The notes below the pieces were generated by a model. It did no database searches. It saw only the letters and a program-made list of their open reading frames with translations, and was not told the DNA's origin. This document shows positions 8,546 to 17,295 of a stretch of 43,549 bases of DNA, in pieces (positions within the stretch are counted from its first letter, which is position 1; each line of letters starts with the position of its first letter). The translations under genes and the position numbers were made by a program. Location: contig JAIFLU010000022.1 in the NCBI GenBank assembly GCA_020048915.1, forward strand, positions 1 through 43,549. The letters are read 5' to 3'. Origin of the DNA: Bacteroidota bacterium (GTDB lineage: Bacteria > Bacteroidota > Bacteroidia > Bacteroidales > JAAUTT01).

Positions 8546-9094
8546 ATGCTCAAAATCAATATGTTGGAAAAACTAAAAATCTTAATAAATAACCCTATAT
8601 ACCGTTTTCTCTTTCTGAGTTTTGTCTATTCCCTTATTTGGGATATTCTCCTATATCAACTTTTGATACCGGTAGCATTCGAGGAGTGGGTAATTGAACA
8701 AGTTGGAGCGTTAAGCCGGTTAATTTTGTCTATGGCGTATGCAGGTATTTCCTTTAGCAATGACAACCTATATATCGGTGGAATTTTGTGCGTGCACATT
8801 GGTATTCCCTGCAACGGAGTGGAAACAATGGGTATTATTTCGTGCATTATCCTGGCATTCCGTGCAGCATGGTTTCATAAATTATGGTTTATACTCTTGA
8901 ATTATACTGTCATATTCTTACTAAACGCCGTGCGGGTTGCCGTTTTAGCCGCTTTAGTTTATGAGCGAAATCAAAGTTACGAAATCAACCACAAATACAT
9001 TTTCAACATTGTACTTTACGGAGTTTTATTGATTTTATTTGCCCTATGGAGCCAAAAAATAAGCAAACAAGAAGCAAAGCCGATAAAATCCTAA
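8546..9094 (+). CDS. Archaeosortase/exosortase family protein
   Basis: A 182-residue polytopic inner-membrane protein with about five hydrophobic segments. It carries the exosortase catalytic set: Cys89 in GIPCNGVE, Arg130 in LLNAVRVAVLA and His149 in EINHKYIFN, each at the edge of a membrane helix. Exosortases are transpeptidases or proteases that recognise a C-terminal tripartite signal (short motif, membrane helix, basic tail) and release or anchor the protein. The length of about 180 matches the short forms of Bacteroidota. The start could be ATG 8546 or ATG 8561. It overlaps the next small membrane protein gene by 49 bp. No protein with a matching C-terminal sorting signal was found in the window, so the substrate is elsewhere. 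Confidence 0.85.
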   Translation: MLKINMLEKLKILINNPIYRFLFLSFVYSLIWDILLYQLLIPVAFEEWVIEQVGALSRLILSMAYAGISFSNDNLYIGGILCVHIGIPCNGVETMGIISCIILAFRAAWFHKLWFILLNYTVIFLLNAVRVAVLAALVYERNQSYEINHKYIFNIVLYGVLLILFALWSQKISKQEAKPIKS

Positions 9095-9492
9095 AGATAT
9101 TGAAACTGCTTCTATTGGGCATGCTCCTTATCATTTTTGCCCTGAAGTACGATGCTTTTAATTCGTATTTGATTAGCAACGCGCAATCGCTAACCTTTCT
9201 ATCCTTTTCGGTGTGGATATGGGTAATTAAAATTTTATCGTACACCGTTCAATTATTGATTGATTATCTGATCCTGCTGGTACTGACCGAAAATCACCGA
9301 TTCCCGACCCTGTTGATATTTGTTTCCCTGTTTTTTTTGATTATAGGATTTCTGTTGGCATTTATCTCACAGAAATTGGGGACTCAGCTCCCTATAACAG
9401 TAAGTTCTTTTTTTGTAAAACTGGTTAAATCGCAGGTTTTGCTGATACTATTTGTTGCTGGGTATATTGTTGGTAAGGTTTACAAAGCTTAA
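9046..9492 (+). CDS. Small membrane protein, probable exosortase partner
   Basis: A 148-residue protein with four to five hydrophobic segments: KLLLLGMLLIIFALKY, LSFSVWIWVIKILSYTV, YLILLVLT, LLIFVSLFFLIIGFLLAFI and QVLLILFVAGYIVGKV. It has a short basic N-terminus (KNKQTRSKADK) and no recognised catalytic motif. Its start lies inside the exosortase gene (49-bp overlap, different frame), so translation is probably coupled. Bacteroidota exosortases of the XrtF type are followed by a small membrane protein of about this size, and by analogy this is probably the partner. It is followed by a hairpin with a T-run, so the two genes form a closed transcription unit. Function unknown. Confidence 0.7.
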   Translation: MEPKNKQTRSKADKILKILKLLLLGMLLIIFALKYDAFNSYLISNAQSLTFLSFSVWIWVIKILSYTVQLLIDYLILLVLTENHRFPTLLIFVSLFFLIIGFLLAFISQKLGTQLPITVSSFFVKLVKSQVLLILFVAGYIVGKVYKA

Positions 9493-9494
9493 CC

Positions 9495-9526
9495 CAGTCA
9501 GTATTTCAAATCCTGACTGAGTTTTT
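9495..9526 (+). terminator. Rho-independent terminator after the exosortase pair
   Basis: A stem CAGTCAG (9495-9501) / CTGACTG (9513-9519) with an 11-base loop is followed by AGTTTTT. It lies a few bases after the stop of the small membrane protein gene and before the convergent ftcD end. Confidence 0.6.
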
Positions 9527-9548
9527 ATAAACAACCAATTATTCAAAC

Positions 9549-11237
9549 TTAATCGCTAATCTTCCTCAAAACAATTTCATACACCTCGTTTTCAATCCGA
9601 CGTACTTTTTCGACCATCTCCTCCCCTTTTTGAATTATTTCAGATTTAAAAGATGCATCTTTTAGTCCGGAAGCATTAATTTTTACATTGAGCCAGGCTC
9701 CTAAAACGCCCGATCGGATTGCCAGTGCGCCAACCCCTGCATCGGAAACTGAATTCGGATTCCCCGTTTCGGCCATTGCTTTTACAATTTCCATCGCAGC
9801 CAATCCGGATTCCATCACTTTAAAAGGAATTTCGATGGCATGACGTGTTGCCTCCTGAATGGCAGCCGATCGCTTCTTTTTTTCATCCTCCGTATTTTTC
9901 GACAAACCAAAGGCGTCCATAATACGATTAAAAGCTCTTGTATCCTCATCAACCAACTTTAACAACTCTTTTTGCAGTGTCATCCCTTTTTCGGCCCAGC
10001 TCGAAAATTCCTCCCAGCGATCGTCCCACCCTGCCTTGTGCGACGAAAGATTCGCAACCATCGTCCCCAAGGAAACACCCATTGCTGCCATGTAGGCAGA
10101 TACCGATCCCCCTCCGGGAGCAGGCGATTCAGAGGCTGTTTCGTTGGCAAACGCTTTCAGGCTCATCGAAACTAATTTATTGGAGCCTTTCCCTGCCAGC
10201 ACATATTCGATGATTTTCTCTTCGGGCTTAAATTCATAGAGTTCATTCAAACCCATCGATTTAATCGCTATTTTCAGCAACTCGTCGTCCGATAATCCTA
10301 CCGAGCGGTTTTGTTTTTTCAAAAAATACCTCCCTGCCTCAACCATACTGTTTAGAGGAACTAATCCCACAATCTCTGAACCAGTTACCCGAATACCACG
10401 GGCATCGGCTTTCCGGCAAACCTCGTCAAAAGCAATATGCAAGGGTGTAATATTAATATTTGTCAGGTTCATTGATATTTGAGCAATCCCAAACTCTTCG
10501 ATATACCAACCTATGGCACGTACACTTTTTAAGGTGCCAGGGATATTTACCTGGTTTCCATGCTCGTCGGTTACAATTTTTCCGGTCGGGCTATCCCCTT
10601 CCCTTTTTACCCTGCCTTTTTCGCGCACATCAAATGCAATGGCATTGGCACGCCGGGTAGACGTTGTATTTAAGTTTACATTATAGGCAATTAGAAAATC
10701 GCGGGCTCCGACTGCCATGGCTCCTGCACGCACATTCATCCGGGCCGGGCCAAAATCGGGTTTCCACTCCGGCTTTTCGAGTTTTGCTTTCAATCCTTCA
10801 TATTCACCTGAACGACAATATGAAAGCTCTTTCCGTTCATTGATAAATGCCGAATTAGCATAACAATACACTGGAATTTCGAGTTCATCGCCAATGCGCT
10901 TGGCAAGCTTCCGGGCAAATTCAACTGTTTCTTCCATGGTTATACCCGATATCGGAATTAATGGAAGCACATCCAATGCCCCAAAACGGGGATGTTCCCC
11001 GGTATGTTTACTCATATCAATTACTTCTGCGGCTTTTTGAGCTCCCCGAAAGGCTGCTTCCACCACATCTTCGGGAGCACCTGCAAAAGTAACCACAGTG
11101 CGGTTAGTAGCCTTGCCCGGATCGATATTTAATAGTTTTACATTTTCGACAGTAGTAATAGCAGCAACAATTTGGTTAATAATATCCATATTCCTGCCTT
11201 CGCTGAAATTAGGCACACATTCGATGATTCGGTTCAT
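9549..11237 (-). CDS. ftcD: Bifunctional glutamate formimidoyltransferase / formimidoyl-THF cyclodeaminase
   Basis: A 562-residue cytosolic fusion that finishes histidine breakdown. Residues 1 to about 330 are the formiminotransferase, starting with IIECVPNFSEGRN and with the active-site region SKHTGEHPRFGALDVLP (about 76-92). Residues from about 355 are the cyclodeaminase, with the folate-binding ESPAPGGGSVSAYMAAM block. It moves the formimino group of N-formimino-L-glutamate to tetrahydrofolate, releasing glutamate, then eliminates ammonia to give 5,10-methenyl-THF. The length equals the fused eukaryote-like form. It is the last gene of the hut operon, 310 bp after hutI; that gap is filled by a nested inverted-repeat element. 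It replaces HutG/HutF, neither of which is present. Confidence 0.95.
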   Translation of the reverse strand: MNRIIECVPNFSEGRNMDIINQIVAAITTVENVKLLNIDPGKATNRTVVTFAGAPEDVVEAAFRGAQKAAEVIDMSKHTGEHPRFGALDVLPLIPISGITMEETVEFARKLAKRIGDELEIPVYCYANSAFINERKELSYCRSGEYEGLKAKLEKPEWKPDFGPARMNVRAGAMAVGARDFLIAYNVNLNTTSTRRANAIAFDVREKGRVKREGDSPTGKIVTDEHGNQVNIPGTLKSVRAIGWYIEEFGIAQISMNLTNINITPLHIAFDEVCRKADARGIRVTGSEIVGLVPLNSMVEAGRYFLKKQNRSVGLSDDELLKIAIKSMGLNELYEFKPEEKIIEYVLAGKGSNKLVSMSLKAFANETASESPAPGGGSVSAYMAAMGVSLGTMVANLSSHKAGWDDRWEEFSSWAEKGMTLQKELLKLVDEDTRAFNRIMDAFGLSKNTEDEKKKRSAAIQEATRHAIEIPFKVMESGLAAMEIVKAMAETGNPNSVSDAGVGALAIRSGVLGAWLNVKINASGLKDASFKSEIIQKGEEMVEKVRRIENEVYEIVLRKISD

Positions 11238-11257
11238 GGAGGATAAATTTTAATTTA

Positions 11258-11533
11258 GAAACTGTTTAATTTTAACACAGAGAATTAATTATGAATATTA
11301 ACAAATATTTGAGAAGATATATATCAATGAGCTACTAATTAATGTTGTTTTGGAGAAGACACAGAGATCACGGAGGGAAAATCGCTGGCGATTTTTAAAA
11401 CTCTGTGCCCTCTGTGCCTTCTCAATACCATAAATTATTTAATAGTATTAATTTTCAATGAGCAGAATTTTTTTTAGATCAGAACTTACTACTCTGTGTT
11501 AAAAAATATTTTGTTTCATTTTTAAACAGCCTC
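11258..11533. repeat. Nested inverted-repeat (MITE-like) element between hutI and ftcD
   Basis: Three nested inverted repeats share roughly one centre. Outer: CTGTTTAA (11262-11269) with TTAAACAG (11522-11529). Middle: a perfect 13-bp pair TTTTAACACAGAG (11270-11282) with CTCTGTGTTAAAA (11492-11504). Inner: 23-bp arms at 11353-11375 and 11401-11423, 19 of 23 matching, enclosing a perfect 8-bp-stem palindrome at 11378-11395 (AAAATCGC/GCGATTTT). The right end read inward, GAGGCTGTTTAAAAAT, matches the terminus of the 5403-5533 element at 14 of 16 positions. It contains no coding frame. It occupies nearly the whole 310-bp gap inside the hut operon. Confidence 0.65.
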
Positions 11534-11547
11534 TTAACGAAATCAAT

Positions 11548-12789
11548 TTAAAATATTTTTTTACCTTTTTTCCAAACATACTTTGGAACCAGTTTTCCTT
11601 GCCGGTATAAAATTTCCCGATAATCGGACGATGAGAAGGCAATAACATCGGCAAGCATGCCTTCGCTTAATACTCCACGGTCATGCAGATTTAAAGCGGC
11701 TGCTGCCCTAAAAGTTATTGCTGCTAACGTCTCTGCCAGGGAAAGATGCTCATATGCCCCTATTATAGCGGCCTGAGCGAGCAAATCGCCCATAGGAGCG
11801 GAACCCGGATTCCAATCGGATGCGATTGCCAAAGAAGCTCCTGCATCGAGCAATTGACGTGCCGGGGCAAAAGGCATACCCAGTCCGAGGGATGCCCCTG
11901 ACAAACAGACCGGAATTACATTACTTTTTGCCAGTAAATTTATCTCTTTTTCTGTGGAAGCTTCTAAATGATCGGCGCTCAAGGCTCCAATCTGGCAAGC
12001 GATTTCTGAGCCTCCTGTGGTAAATTGGTCGGCATGAATGGTAATTTCAAAGCCCAGTACTTTTGCCTTTTGCAGGTAAGCTAAACTTTCGGATGCTGAG
12101 AAGGCCGATTTTTCAATAAAAATATCTATCCGTTGAGCCAGTTTGCGGTCTCTGATAACCGGTAAAAGTTTTTCGGTCAGCACTTTTAAATAATCCATAT
12201 GTGTTCCATCAAAATCCTTAGGTTTCATATGGGCTGCAAGGCATGTTGCAACTATATCTATCGGCAACTGATCATTTACCCGGTTAATAATTTCGAGCAT
12301 CCTTAGCTCTCCGGCGACATTCAAGGCATATCCGCTTTTTATTTCAACAGTGGTTGTTCCACTATGCAAAAGGATTTCAGCCCTTTTCAGGGTATTTAAA
12401 AATAGTCCTTCTTCGGAAATTTCCCGGGTTTTGGTCACTGTACTCCAAATTCCGCCTCCCTGAGCTGCAATCTCCAGATAACTCATCCCCGAAAGACGCA
12501 TGGCATAGTCGCCTGCCCGAGAACCGGCATAGCAAATGTGGGTATGGGCGTCCACCATTCCGGGCATGGCTACGAAATCGCCTATTATTTCCTGAATTTC
12601 AAAATTTTCTTGAAGCGCATCTTTCGTAAGTAACGAATAGTTTCCGATTGCTTTTATTTTTTGGTTCTCCACTATAATTCCGGCATGTTCTATCAACTGT
12701 AGCTGATCATCGCGAATAGCCCCCTTCAAGGGAAGGTTCGCCATGGTGAGAAGCTGACGAAATGGACCGATTAATATAGGTTTATGCAT
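11548..12789 (-). CDS. hutI: Imidazolonepropionase
   Basis: A 413-residue amidohydrolase-superfamily enzyme that opens the ring of 4-imidazolone-5-propanoate to N-formimino-L-glutamate, the third step of histidine degradation. The metal-binding HTH pair is His82/His84 in PGMVDAHTHICYAG; further family blocks are RLSGMSYLEIAAQGGGIWSTV, EIKSGYAL, the ligand His in TIHADQF, and SDWNPGSAP near the C-terminus with the metal Asp. Length and motifs are complete. The ATG at 12789 sits only 9 bp from a heptamer repeat array that fills the gap from hutU, so there is no room for a normal ribosome binding site; Bacteroidota often do without one. It is the fourth gene of the operon. Confidence 0.96.
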   Translation of the reverse strand: MHKPILIGPFRQLLTMANLPLKGAIRDDQLQLIEHAGIIVENQKIKAIGNYSLLTKDALQENFEIQEIIGDFVAMPGMVDAHTHICYAGSRAGDYAMRLSGMSYLEIAAQGGGIWSTVTKTREISEEGLFLNTLKRAEILLHSGTTTVEIKSGYALNVAGELRMLEIINRVNDQLPIDIVATCLAAHMKPKDFDGTHMDYLKVLTEKLLPVIRDRKLAQRIDIFIEKSAFSASESLAYLQKAKVLGFEITIHADQFTTGGSEIACQIGALSADHLEASTEKEINLLAKSNVIPVCLSGASLGLGMPFAPARQLLDAGASLAIASDWNPGSAPMGDLLAQAAIIGAYEHLSLAETLAAITFRAAAALNLHDRGVLSEGMLADVIAFSSSDYREILYRQGKLVPKYVWKKGKKIF

Positions 12790-12798
12790 ATGGGGTGT

Positions 12799-13031
12799 GA
12801 GTTACGAGTTACGAGTTACGAGTTGCGGGTTACGGGTTACGGGTTACGGGTTACGGGTTTAAAAAATACGAGTTACGGGTTACAGGTTGCGTGTTACAGG
12901 TTGTATAAAAAAGTTGCGAGTTGCAGGTTGCAGGTTAAAAAAAGATACGAGTTAAGGGTTTCAAATAAGTATGTTGCTTTTAACTTCCGTCTTCCGTCTT
13001 CCGTCTTACTACTTGCGACTTACTACTTCTT
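12799..13031. repeat. Degenerate heptamer repeat arrays between hutU and hutI
   Basis: From 12799 the plus strand reads in exact 7-base phase: GAGTTAC three times, GAGTTGC, GGGTTAC four times, GGGTTTA. After an A-rich spacer ending in TAC come five more (12870-12904), then three or four (12918-12938), then two (12949-12962), each burst separated by A-rich spacers. A second array of another type occupies 12984-13031: CTTCCGT three times, CTTACTA, CTTGCGA, CTTACTA, CTTCTTC. The arrays reach within 9 bp of the hutI ATG and 1 bp of the hutU stop. They are too short and too degenerate in period for CRISPR, and they encode no conserved protein. Confidence 0.85.
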
Positions 13032-13032
13032 C

Positions 13033-14706
13033 TCAACCCTTCCTTAATCCAAATTTATCAAAATTTTCCTGAGCAACGGAATAACCAGCATCGGTATGCC
13101 GAAAGATTCCCATAGCGGGGTCGTTGTATAGAACACGGCGAATGCAGCGTTCTGCTCGTTCGGTTCCATCGGCTACCACAACCATTCCGGCATGTTGCGA
13201 AAAGCCCATTCCTACTCCTCCCCCATGATGAAACGACACCCAGGTAGCTCCGCCGCCGGTATTTGCCATGAGGTTCAATAAAGGCCAATCGGATACCGCA
13301 TCACTGCCATCCATCATCCCTTCCGTTTCGCGGTTGGGAGATGCCACTGAACCACAATCGAGGTGATCGCGACCAATTACTATCGGCGCTTTTACTTTTC
13401 CTGTCCTTACCAATTCGTTAAAAAGGAGGCCGGCTTTTTCGCGTTCCCCCATTCCTAGCCAACAAATACGGGCTGGCAAACCCTGAAAATGTACTTTTTT
13501 GCGAGCTTCTTCAAGCCAGTGAATCATATGTTTATTCTCCGGGAACGCCTGTTTAAGGGCTTCGTCGGTTGTATAAATATCTTCCGGGTCACCCGACAAT
13601 GCTACCCACCGGAAAGGTCCTTTTCCCTCACAAAATAGCGGACGAATAAACTCCGGAACAAAGCCTTTAAAATCAAATGCATTTTTTTCGCCTCCCTGGC
13701 GGGCAAATTCCCGCAAGTTATTTCCATAATCGAAGGTTATGCTGCCGCGTTTTTGAAATTCGAGCATCAATCCCACATGGCGTGCCATGCTTTTAAGAGA
13801 GATTTCTTTGTACTGTTCCGGATTCTGCTTACGCAGTGCTTTTGCCTCCTCAAACGATATTCCCGCAGGAACATAGCCGTTTACTGGATCATGTGCCGAA
13901 GTCTGGTCGGTAAGAATATCCGGAATAATTTTATCGTTATGTAATTTTCGAAGTACATCGCTAATGTTTCCGACTAAACCAACGGATATAGCCTCTCCTT
14001 TTTCTTTTGCAATTAAAACGAGTCTGATAGCCTCGTAATAATCATGCGTCATAACATCGATGTAACCGGTATCCAGGCGCTTTTGAATACGACTTGCATC
14101 CACATCCACCCCTAAAAATGTTGCTCCTGCCATCGTAGCAGCCAGTGGCTGAGCGCCGCCCATTCCACCCAAACCACCAGATACCAGTAGTTTGTGTTTA
14201 AGACTTCCGCCAAAATACTTCTCGCCGCATGCAACAAAGGTTTCATAGGTACCTTGTAAAATTCCCTGCGAGCCAATATATATCCAGCTTCCTGCTGTCA
14301 TTTGGCCATACATCATCAACCCCCTCGATTTAAGATGCTCAAAATGCTCCCAGTTTGCCCATGCAGGAACCAGATTACTATTAGCAATCAATACCCGCGG
14401 AGCTTCCGGATGGGTCCGGACAACCCCGACCGGTTTTCCCGATTGAATAAGCAAACTTTCTTCTTCGCCCAGGGTTAACAACGCCTTTACTATTTGCAAA
14501 GCCGCTTCCGGATTGCGGGCAGCCTGCCCTGTTCCCCCATAAACTACAAGTTCTTCGGGTAATTCGGCTACTTCAGCATCCAAATTATTCAGGAACATCC
14601 GCAAAGGAGCTTCTGTTTGCCAGGATCGGGCGTGGAGTGTTGCCCCCCGTGGAGCTATATAATGCGGATGTTGCGCATACTTATCAATAAATTCCGAATA
14701 GTTCAT
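13033..14706 (-). CDS. hutU: Urocanate hydratase
   Basis: A 557-residue cytosolic NAD-dependent enzyme that hydrates urocanate to 4-imidazolone-5-propanoate, step two of histidine breakdown. The N-terminal [15 protein letters not shown] (57-71) and the NAD-binding [19 protein letters not shown] (about 177-195) are diagnostic. The C-terminal half holds [18 protein letters not shown] and [30 protein letters not shown], which line the active site. The length matches the family (about 555). The start codon overlaps the end of hutH by 23 bp, so the two are translationally coupled. Downstream, a heptamer repeat array separates it from hutI. Confidence 0.97.
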   Translation of the reverse strand: MNYSEFIDKYAQHPHYIAPRGATLHARSWQTEAPLRMFLNNLDAEVAELPEELVVYGGTGQAARNPEAALQIVKALLTLGEEESLLIQSGKPVGVVRTHPEAPRVLIANSNLVPAWANWEHFEHLKSRGLMMYGQMTAGSWIYIGSQGILQGTYETFVACGEKYFGGSLKHKLLVSGGLGGMGGAQPLAATMAGATFLGVDVDASRIQKRLDTGYIDVMTHDYYEAIRLVLIAKEKGEAISVGLVGNISDVLRKLHNDKIIPDILTDQTSAHDPVNGYVPAGISFEEAKALRKQNPEQYKEISLKSMARHVGLMLEFQKRGSITFDYGNNLREFARQGGEKNAFDFKGFVPEFIRPLFCEGKGPFRWVALSGDPEDIYTTDEALKQAFPENKHMIHWLEEARKKVHFQGLPARICWLGMGEREKAGLLFNELVRTGKVKAPIVIGRDHLDCGSVASPNRETEGMMDGSDAVSDWPLLNLMANTGGGATWVSFHHGGGVGMGFSQHAGMVVVADGTERAERCIRRVLYNDPAMGIFRHTDAGYSVAQENFDKFGLRKG

Positions 14707-16255
14707 GATCTTGATTTTTTAAATCGATTTTTTCTTTAAGTGCAACCTCATTCGCAATAGCAACCAGTTCTTTTTTCTTAATAATGTCAATGGCTATATT
14801 CATATCGTTCGCCAACACCCGGTCGTGATCTACAAAGGTGATTTTACGGCGAATATAATCGTGACAAGCGTCAATTATTTTCCCGGAATGCAGGGGTTTT
14901 CGAAAATCAAAGGCCTGGGCAGCGCAAAAGAGTTCTATGCCCAGAATTTTCTCCAGATTATCGACAATCCGTAATGCCTTACGGGCACTTATGGAGCCCA
15001 TACTTACGTGGTCTTCTTGTCCCAGGGAAGTAGGAATACTATCGGCGCTGGCAGGATAACACAAGCTTTTATTTTCGCTTACCAAAGCTGCTGTGGTGTA
15101 TTGAGTGATCATAAATCCTGAATTCAAGCCGGTTTCTTTCATGAGTAGCTTGGGCAGACCTGGTATTTTATCGTCGAGGGACAGATAGATACGACGATCG
15201 GCAATATTTCCCAATTCGGATGCCGCTAATGCAGTATAGTCGATTGCCATGGCAATAGGTTGCCCATGAAAGTTTCCGCCACTAATCGATTTTTCCTCAC
15301 TGAAAACAACCGGATTGTCGGTTACAGCATTTATCTCAATTTCGAGCAGCTCTTTCAAGTGAAGGTATGCATTTCGCGAGGCTCCATGAACCTGTGGAAT
15401 ACACCGCAGCGAATAAGGGTCCTGTACACGTGTGCAATCTTTATGCGAACTGTTAATTTCAGAATTTTCGAGTAATGTCCGAAACCGTTGAGCCACATAT
15501 ACCGAGCCTTTATAAGGACGAAGATCGTGTAACTCCTTATCAAATGCTTTGATTGAACCCAAAATAGCTTCCAGATGCATGGCTGCAATAAGGTCGGCAT
15601 GGTCGAGGCAATTCTGAAACCTTACCAGAAATTGCAATGCATTGGCGGCAATAAACTGTGTTCCGTTGATAAGAGCAAGTCCCTCTTTGGGACCAAGTTC
15701 AAGCGGTTGGAGTTTATGTTCTTTTAATACCTGTGAGGATTGATGAATCTTTCCGTCAACGCAAACATCGCCCAACCCAATTAACGGGAGAAACAAATGC
15801 GCCAACGGGGCTAAATCGCCCGAAGCACCCACCGAACCTTGCGAGGGAACACAAGGAATAATATTATTATCAATATGCCAAAGAATACGTTCGAGTGTTT
15901 CGATAGCGATCCCGGAATAGCCCTGCGCCAAAGCCTGAACCTTTAAAATCATCATTAATTTGGCGGTTTCGGGCAACAATAATTCCCCTACCCCCACACT
16001 ATGACTGGTAAGCAAATTATACTGCAATTGTCGTGTATCTTCTTCCGAAATTATAGTGGTGCAAAGGGGACCAAAGCCCGTGTTTATGCCATAAACAATT
16101 TTCTTTTTATGCACAATATTCTCCACTGCCTTGCGGTTTTCACTAATCTTCTCCGCGGTAATATGTGCAATTTCGCCCTTCACTTTATCGTTGCAGATAT
16201 CCATTGCCATTCCGGCAGTCAACCTGTCTAATCCATAATGAAACACTTTCCCCAT
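14684..16255 (-). CDS. hutH: Histidine ammonia-lyase
   Basis: A 523-residue member of the aromatic amino acid lyase family. It removes ammonia from L-histidine to give trans-urocanate, the first step of the hut pathway. The self-formed MIO electrophile comes from Ala144-Ser145-Gly146 in [17 protein letters not shown]; Tyr55 in [11 protein letters not shown] is the likely general base. [13 protein letters not shown] and the [15 protein letters not shown] block are also family-typical. The gene begins 6 bp after the stop of the MarR-GNAT regulator gene and overlaps hutU by 23 bp, so all three belong to one transcript. Confidence 0.97.
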   Translation of the reverse strand: MGKVFHYGLDRLTAGMAMDICNDKVKGEIAHITAEKISENRKAVENIVHKKKIVYGINTGFGPLCTTIISEEDTRQLQYNLLTSHSVGVGELLLPETAKLMMILKVQALAQGYSGIAIETLERILWHIDNNIIPCVPSQGSVGASGDLAPLAHLFLPLIGLGDVCVDGKIHQSSQVLKEHKLQPLELGPKEGLALINGTQFIAANALQFLVRFQNCLDHADLIAAMHLEAILGSIKAFDKELHDLRPYKGSVYVAQRFRTLLENSEINSSHKDCTRVQDPYSLRCIPQVHGASRNAYLHLKELLEIEINAVTDNPVVFSEEKSISGGNFHGQPIAMAIDYTALAASELGNIADRRIYLSLDDKIPGLPKLLMKETGLNSGFMITQYTTAALVSENKSLCYPASADSIPTSLGQEDHVSMGSISARKALRIVDNLEKILGIELFCAAQAFDFRKPLHSGKIIDACHDYIRRKITFVDHDRVLANDMNIAIDIIKKKELVAIANEVALKEKIDLKNQDHELFGIY

Positions 16256-16261
16256 CCGACT

Positions 16262-17098
16262 TTATTTAACTTTAAATGAATATCCTGTTTTTATCAGTAC
16301 CCGTATTAAATCTAAGTTCCCTTCGTTTAACAAAAAACAATTCTCTGAATTGTTCAAATGCTTTTCAAACAGGTATTGAAGCATTTGGGAAGCTATTCCT
16401 TTTCTGCGCCAGGTTGGAATAACATATATAAATTTTAATTTAACGAATCCTTCATTTACCTCATATTTAGTATAACCAACAAAGTTTTTTTTGTCTTTAG
16501 CAAATACGATCAAATCAATAATTGGATCAAAGTTTAGGGTTTCGGTCTTAAGCCAATTTAATAAATCTGGGTCAGACATATTATCAATCTCAATCACAGC
16601 TATTCCTGGTGATTGTTCATTTAAAAAACGAATTGCAGTTTCTGACAGAAAATTATTGTTCAGCTTATCTTCTATGGACGAAAGGAGGTTTAGAAAATCT
16701 TGCGGATTCTGATTTGCCGGTAATACCTGATCGAGGCTTTTAATAAGTGTCTGCCAAACAGGATGAACCTGCTCAATTAATTTTTTGCCTTTCGAGGTAA
16801 AAACCATGCGCTTTAAACGGGCGTCGCTCGAATCAGGTAATATTTCAACAATTTTTTTAGTTTGAAGCTGGGTAATCATTTGACTGATGGCTGAATGACT
16901 AACATCCAACTCGGCGGCAATTTCAGTAAGCGACATCGCCCCTTTTTTATCCAGGAGAAAAAGAATGGGAAACCAGGCCGGTTCAAAACGGATATTTTGG
17001 TTCTTGTATACTTTCGAAACTTCACTTAAAAACCGCTCACTTAAACGTTTTAATCGCGTTCCTATAATTAGCAAACCTGCGTCCTGAAAGATTCCCAT
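16262..17098 (-). CDS. MarR-type regulator fused to GNAT acetyltransferase, likely hut regulator
   Basis: A 278-residue fusion. Residues 1 to about 140 are a MarR winged helix-turn-helix, with MSLTEIAAELDVSHSAISQMITQLQTKK as the recognition region and DSSDARLKRMVFTSKG as the wing. Residues from about 165 are a GNAT domain, with the acetyl-CoA loop in VIPTWRRKGIASQML. The start is ATG 17098 (MGIFQDAG); an earlier in-frame start would add a hydrophobic stretch unlike the family. It is the first gene of the hut transcript, 6 bp before hutH, which suggests it controls the operon and itself, probably through the palindromes just upstream. What the GNAT domain acetylates, or whether it acts as a ligand sensor, is unknown. 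Confidence 0.88.
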   Translation of the reverse strand: MGIFQDAGLLIIGTRLKRLSERFLSEVSKVYKNQNIRFEPAWFPILFLLDKKGAMSLTEIAAELDVSHSAISQMITQLQTKKIVEILPDSSDARLKRMVFTSKGKKLIEQVHPVWQTLIKSLDQVLPANQNPQDFLNLLSSIEDKLNNNFLSETAIRFLNEQSPGIAVIEIDNMSDPDLLNWLKTETLNFDPIIDLIVFAKDKKNFVGYTKYEVNEGFVKLKFIYVIPTWRRKGIASQMLQYLFEKHLNNSENCFLLNEGNLDLIRVLIKTGYSFKVK

Positions 17099-17099
17099 A

Positions 17100-17136
17100 T
17101 TAATATTAGCACTTATATAAGTTCTTACAATATTAA
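17100..17136. promoter_or_regulatory. Palindromic operator candidate upstream of the MarR-hut operon
   Basis: A perfect 12-bp palindrome ACTTATATAAGT (17111-17122) sits inside a wider inverted repeat TTAATATT (17100-17107) / AATATTAA (17129-17136). It starts 2 bp before the regulator ATG, in the divergent promoter region. This is the size and symmetry expected for an autoregulating MarR dimer. Binding is inferred. Confidence 0.45.
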
Positions 17137-17295
17137 AAAATAATTTGCATACTAAAAAAGATTTGAGCATAATTTCTTTACCAAAGGATGGGGTGCAGTA
17201 TTTTTTTATCAGCCATTTATGATTGTATTCAAGAAAAAATATTTGAAATTTGTCAGAAGTGACTAACTTACTATAGAAAACCGAAATTGTGACGC

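Noticed and set aside
12799..13031. CRISPR array
   Set aside because: Units are 7 bp with no regular spacer of 25-45 bp, no leader and no cas genes nearby.
12784..13047. An 87-codon frame on the plus strand through the hutU-hutI gap
   Set aside because: It is mostly the heptamer array translated (repeating ELRVT-like units), with no independent start signal or conserved sequence.
16262..17170. Longer version of the MarR-GNAT protein starting at 17170
   Set aside because: The extra 24 residues are hydrophobic, unlike MarR N-termini, and would cover the palindromic operator region. ATG 17098 is preferred.
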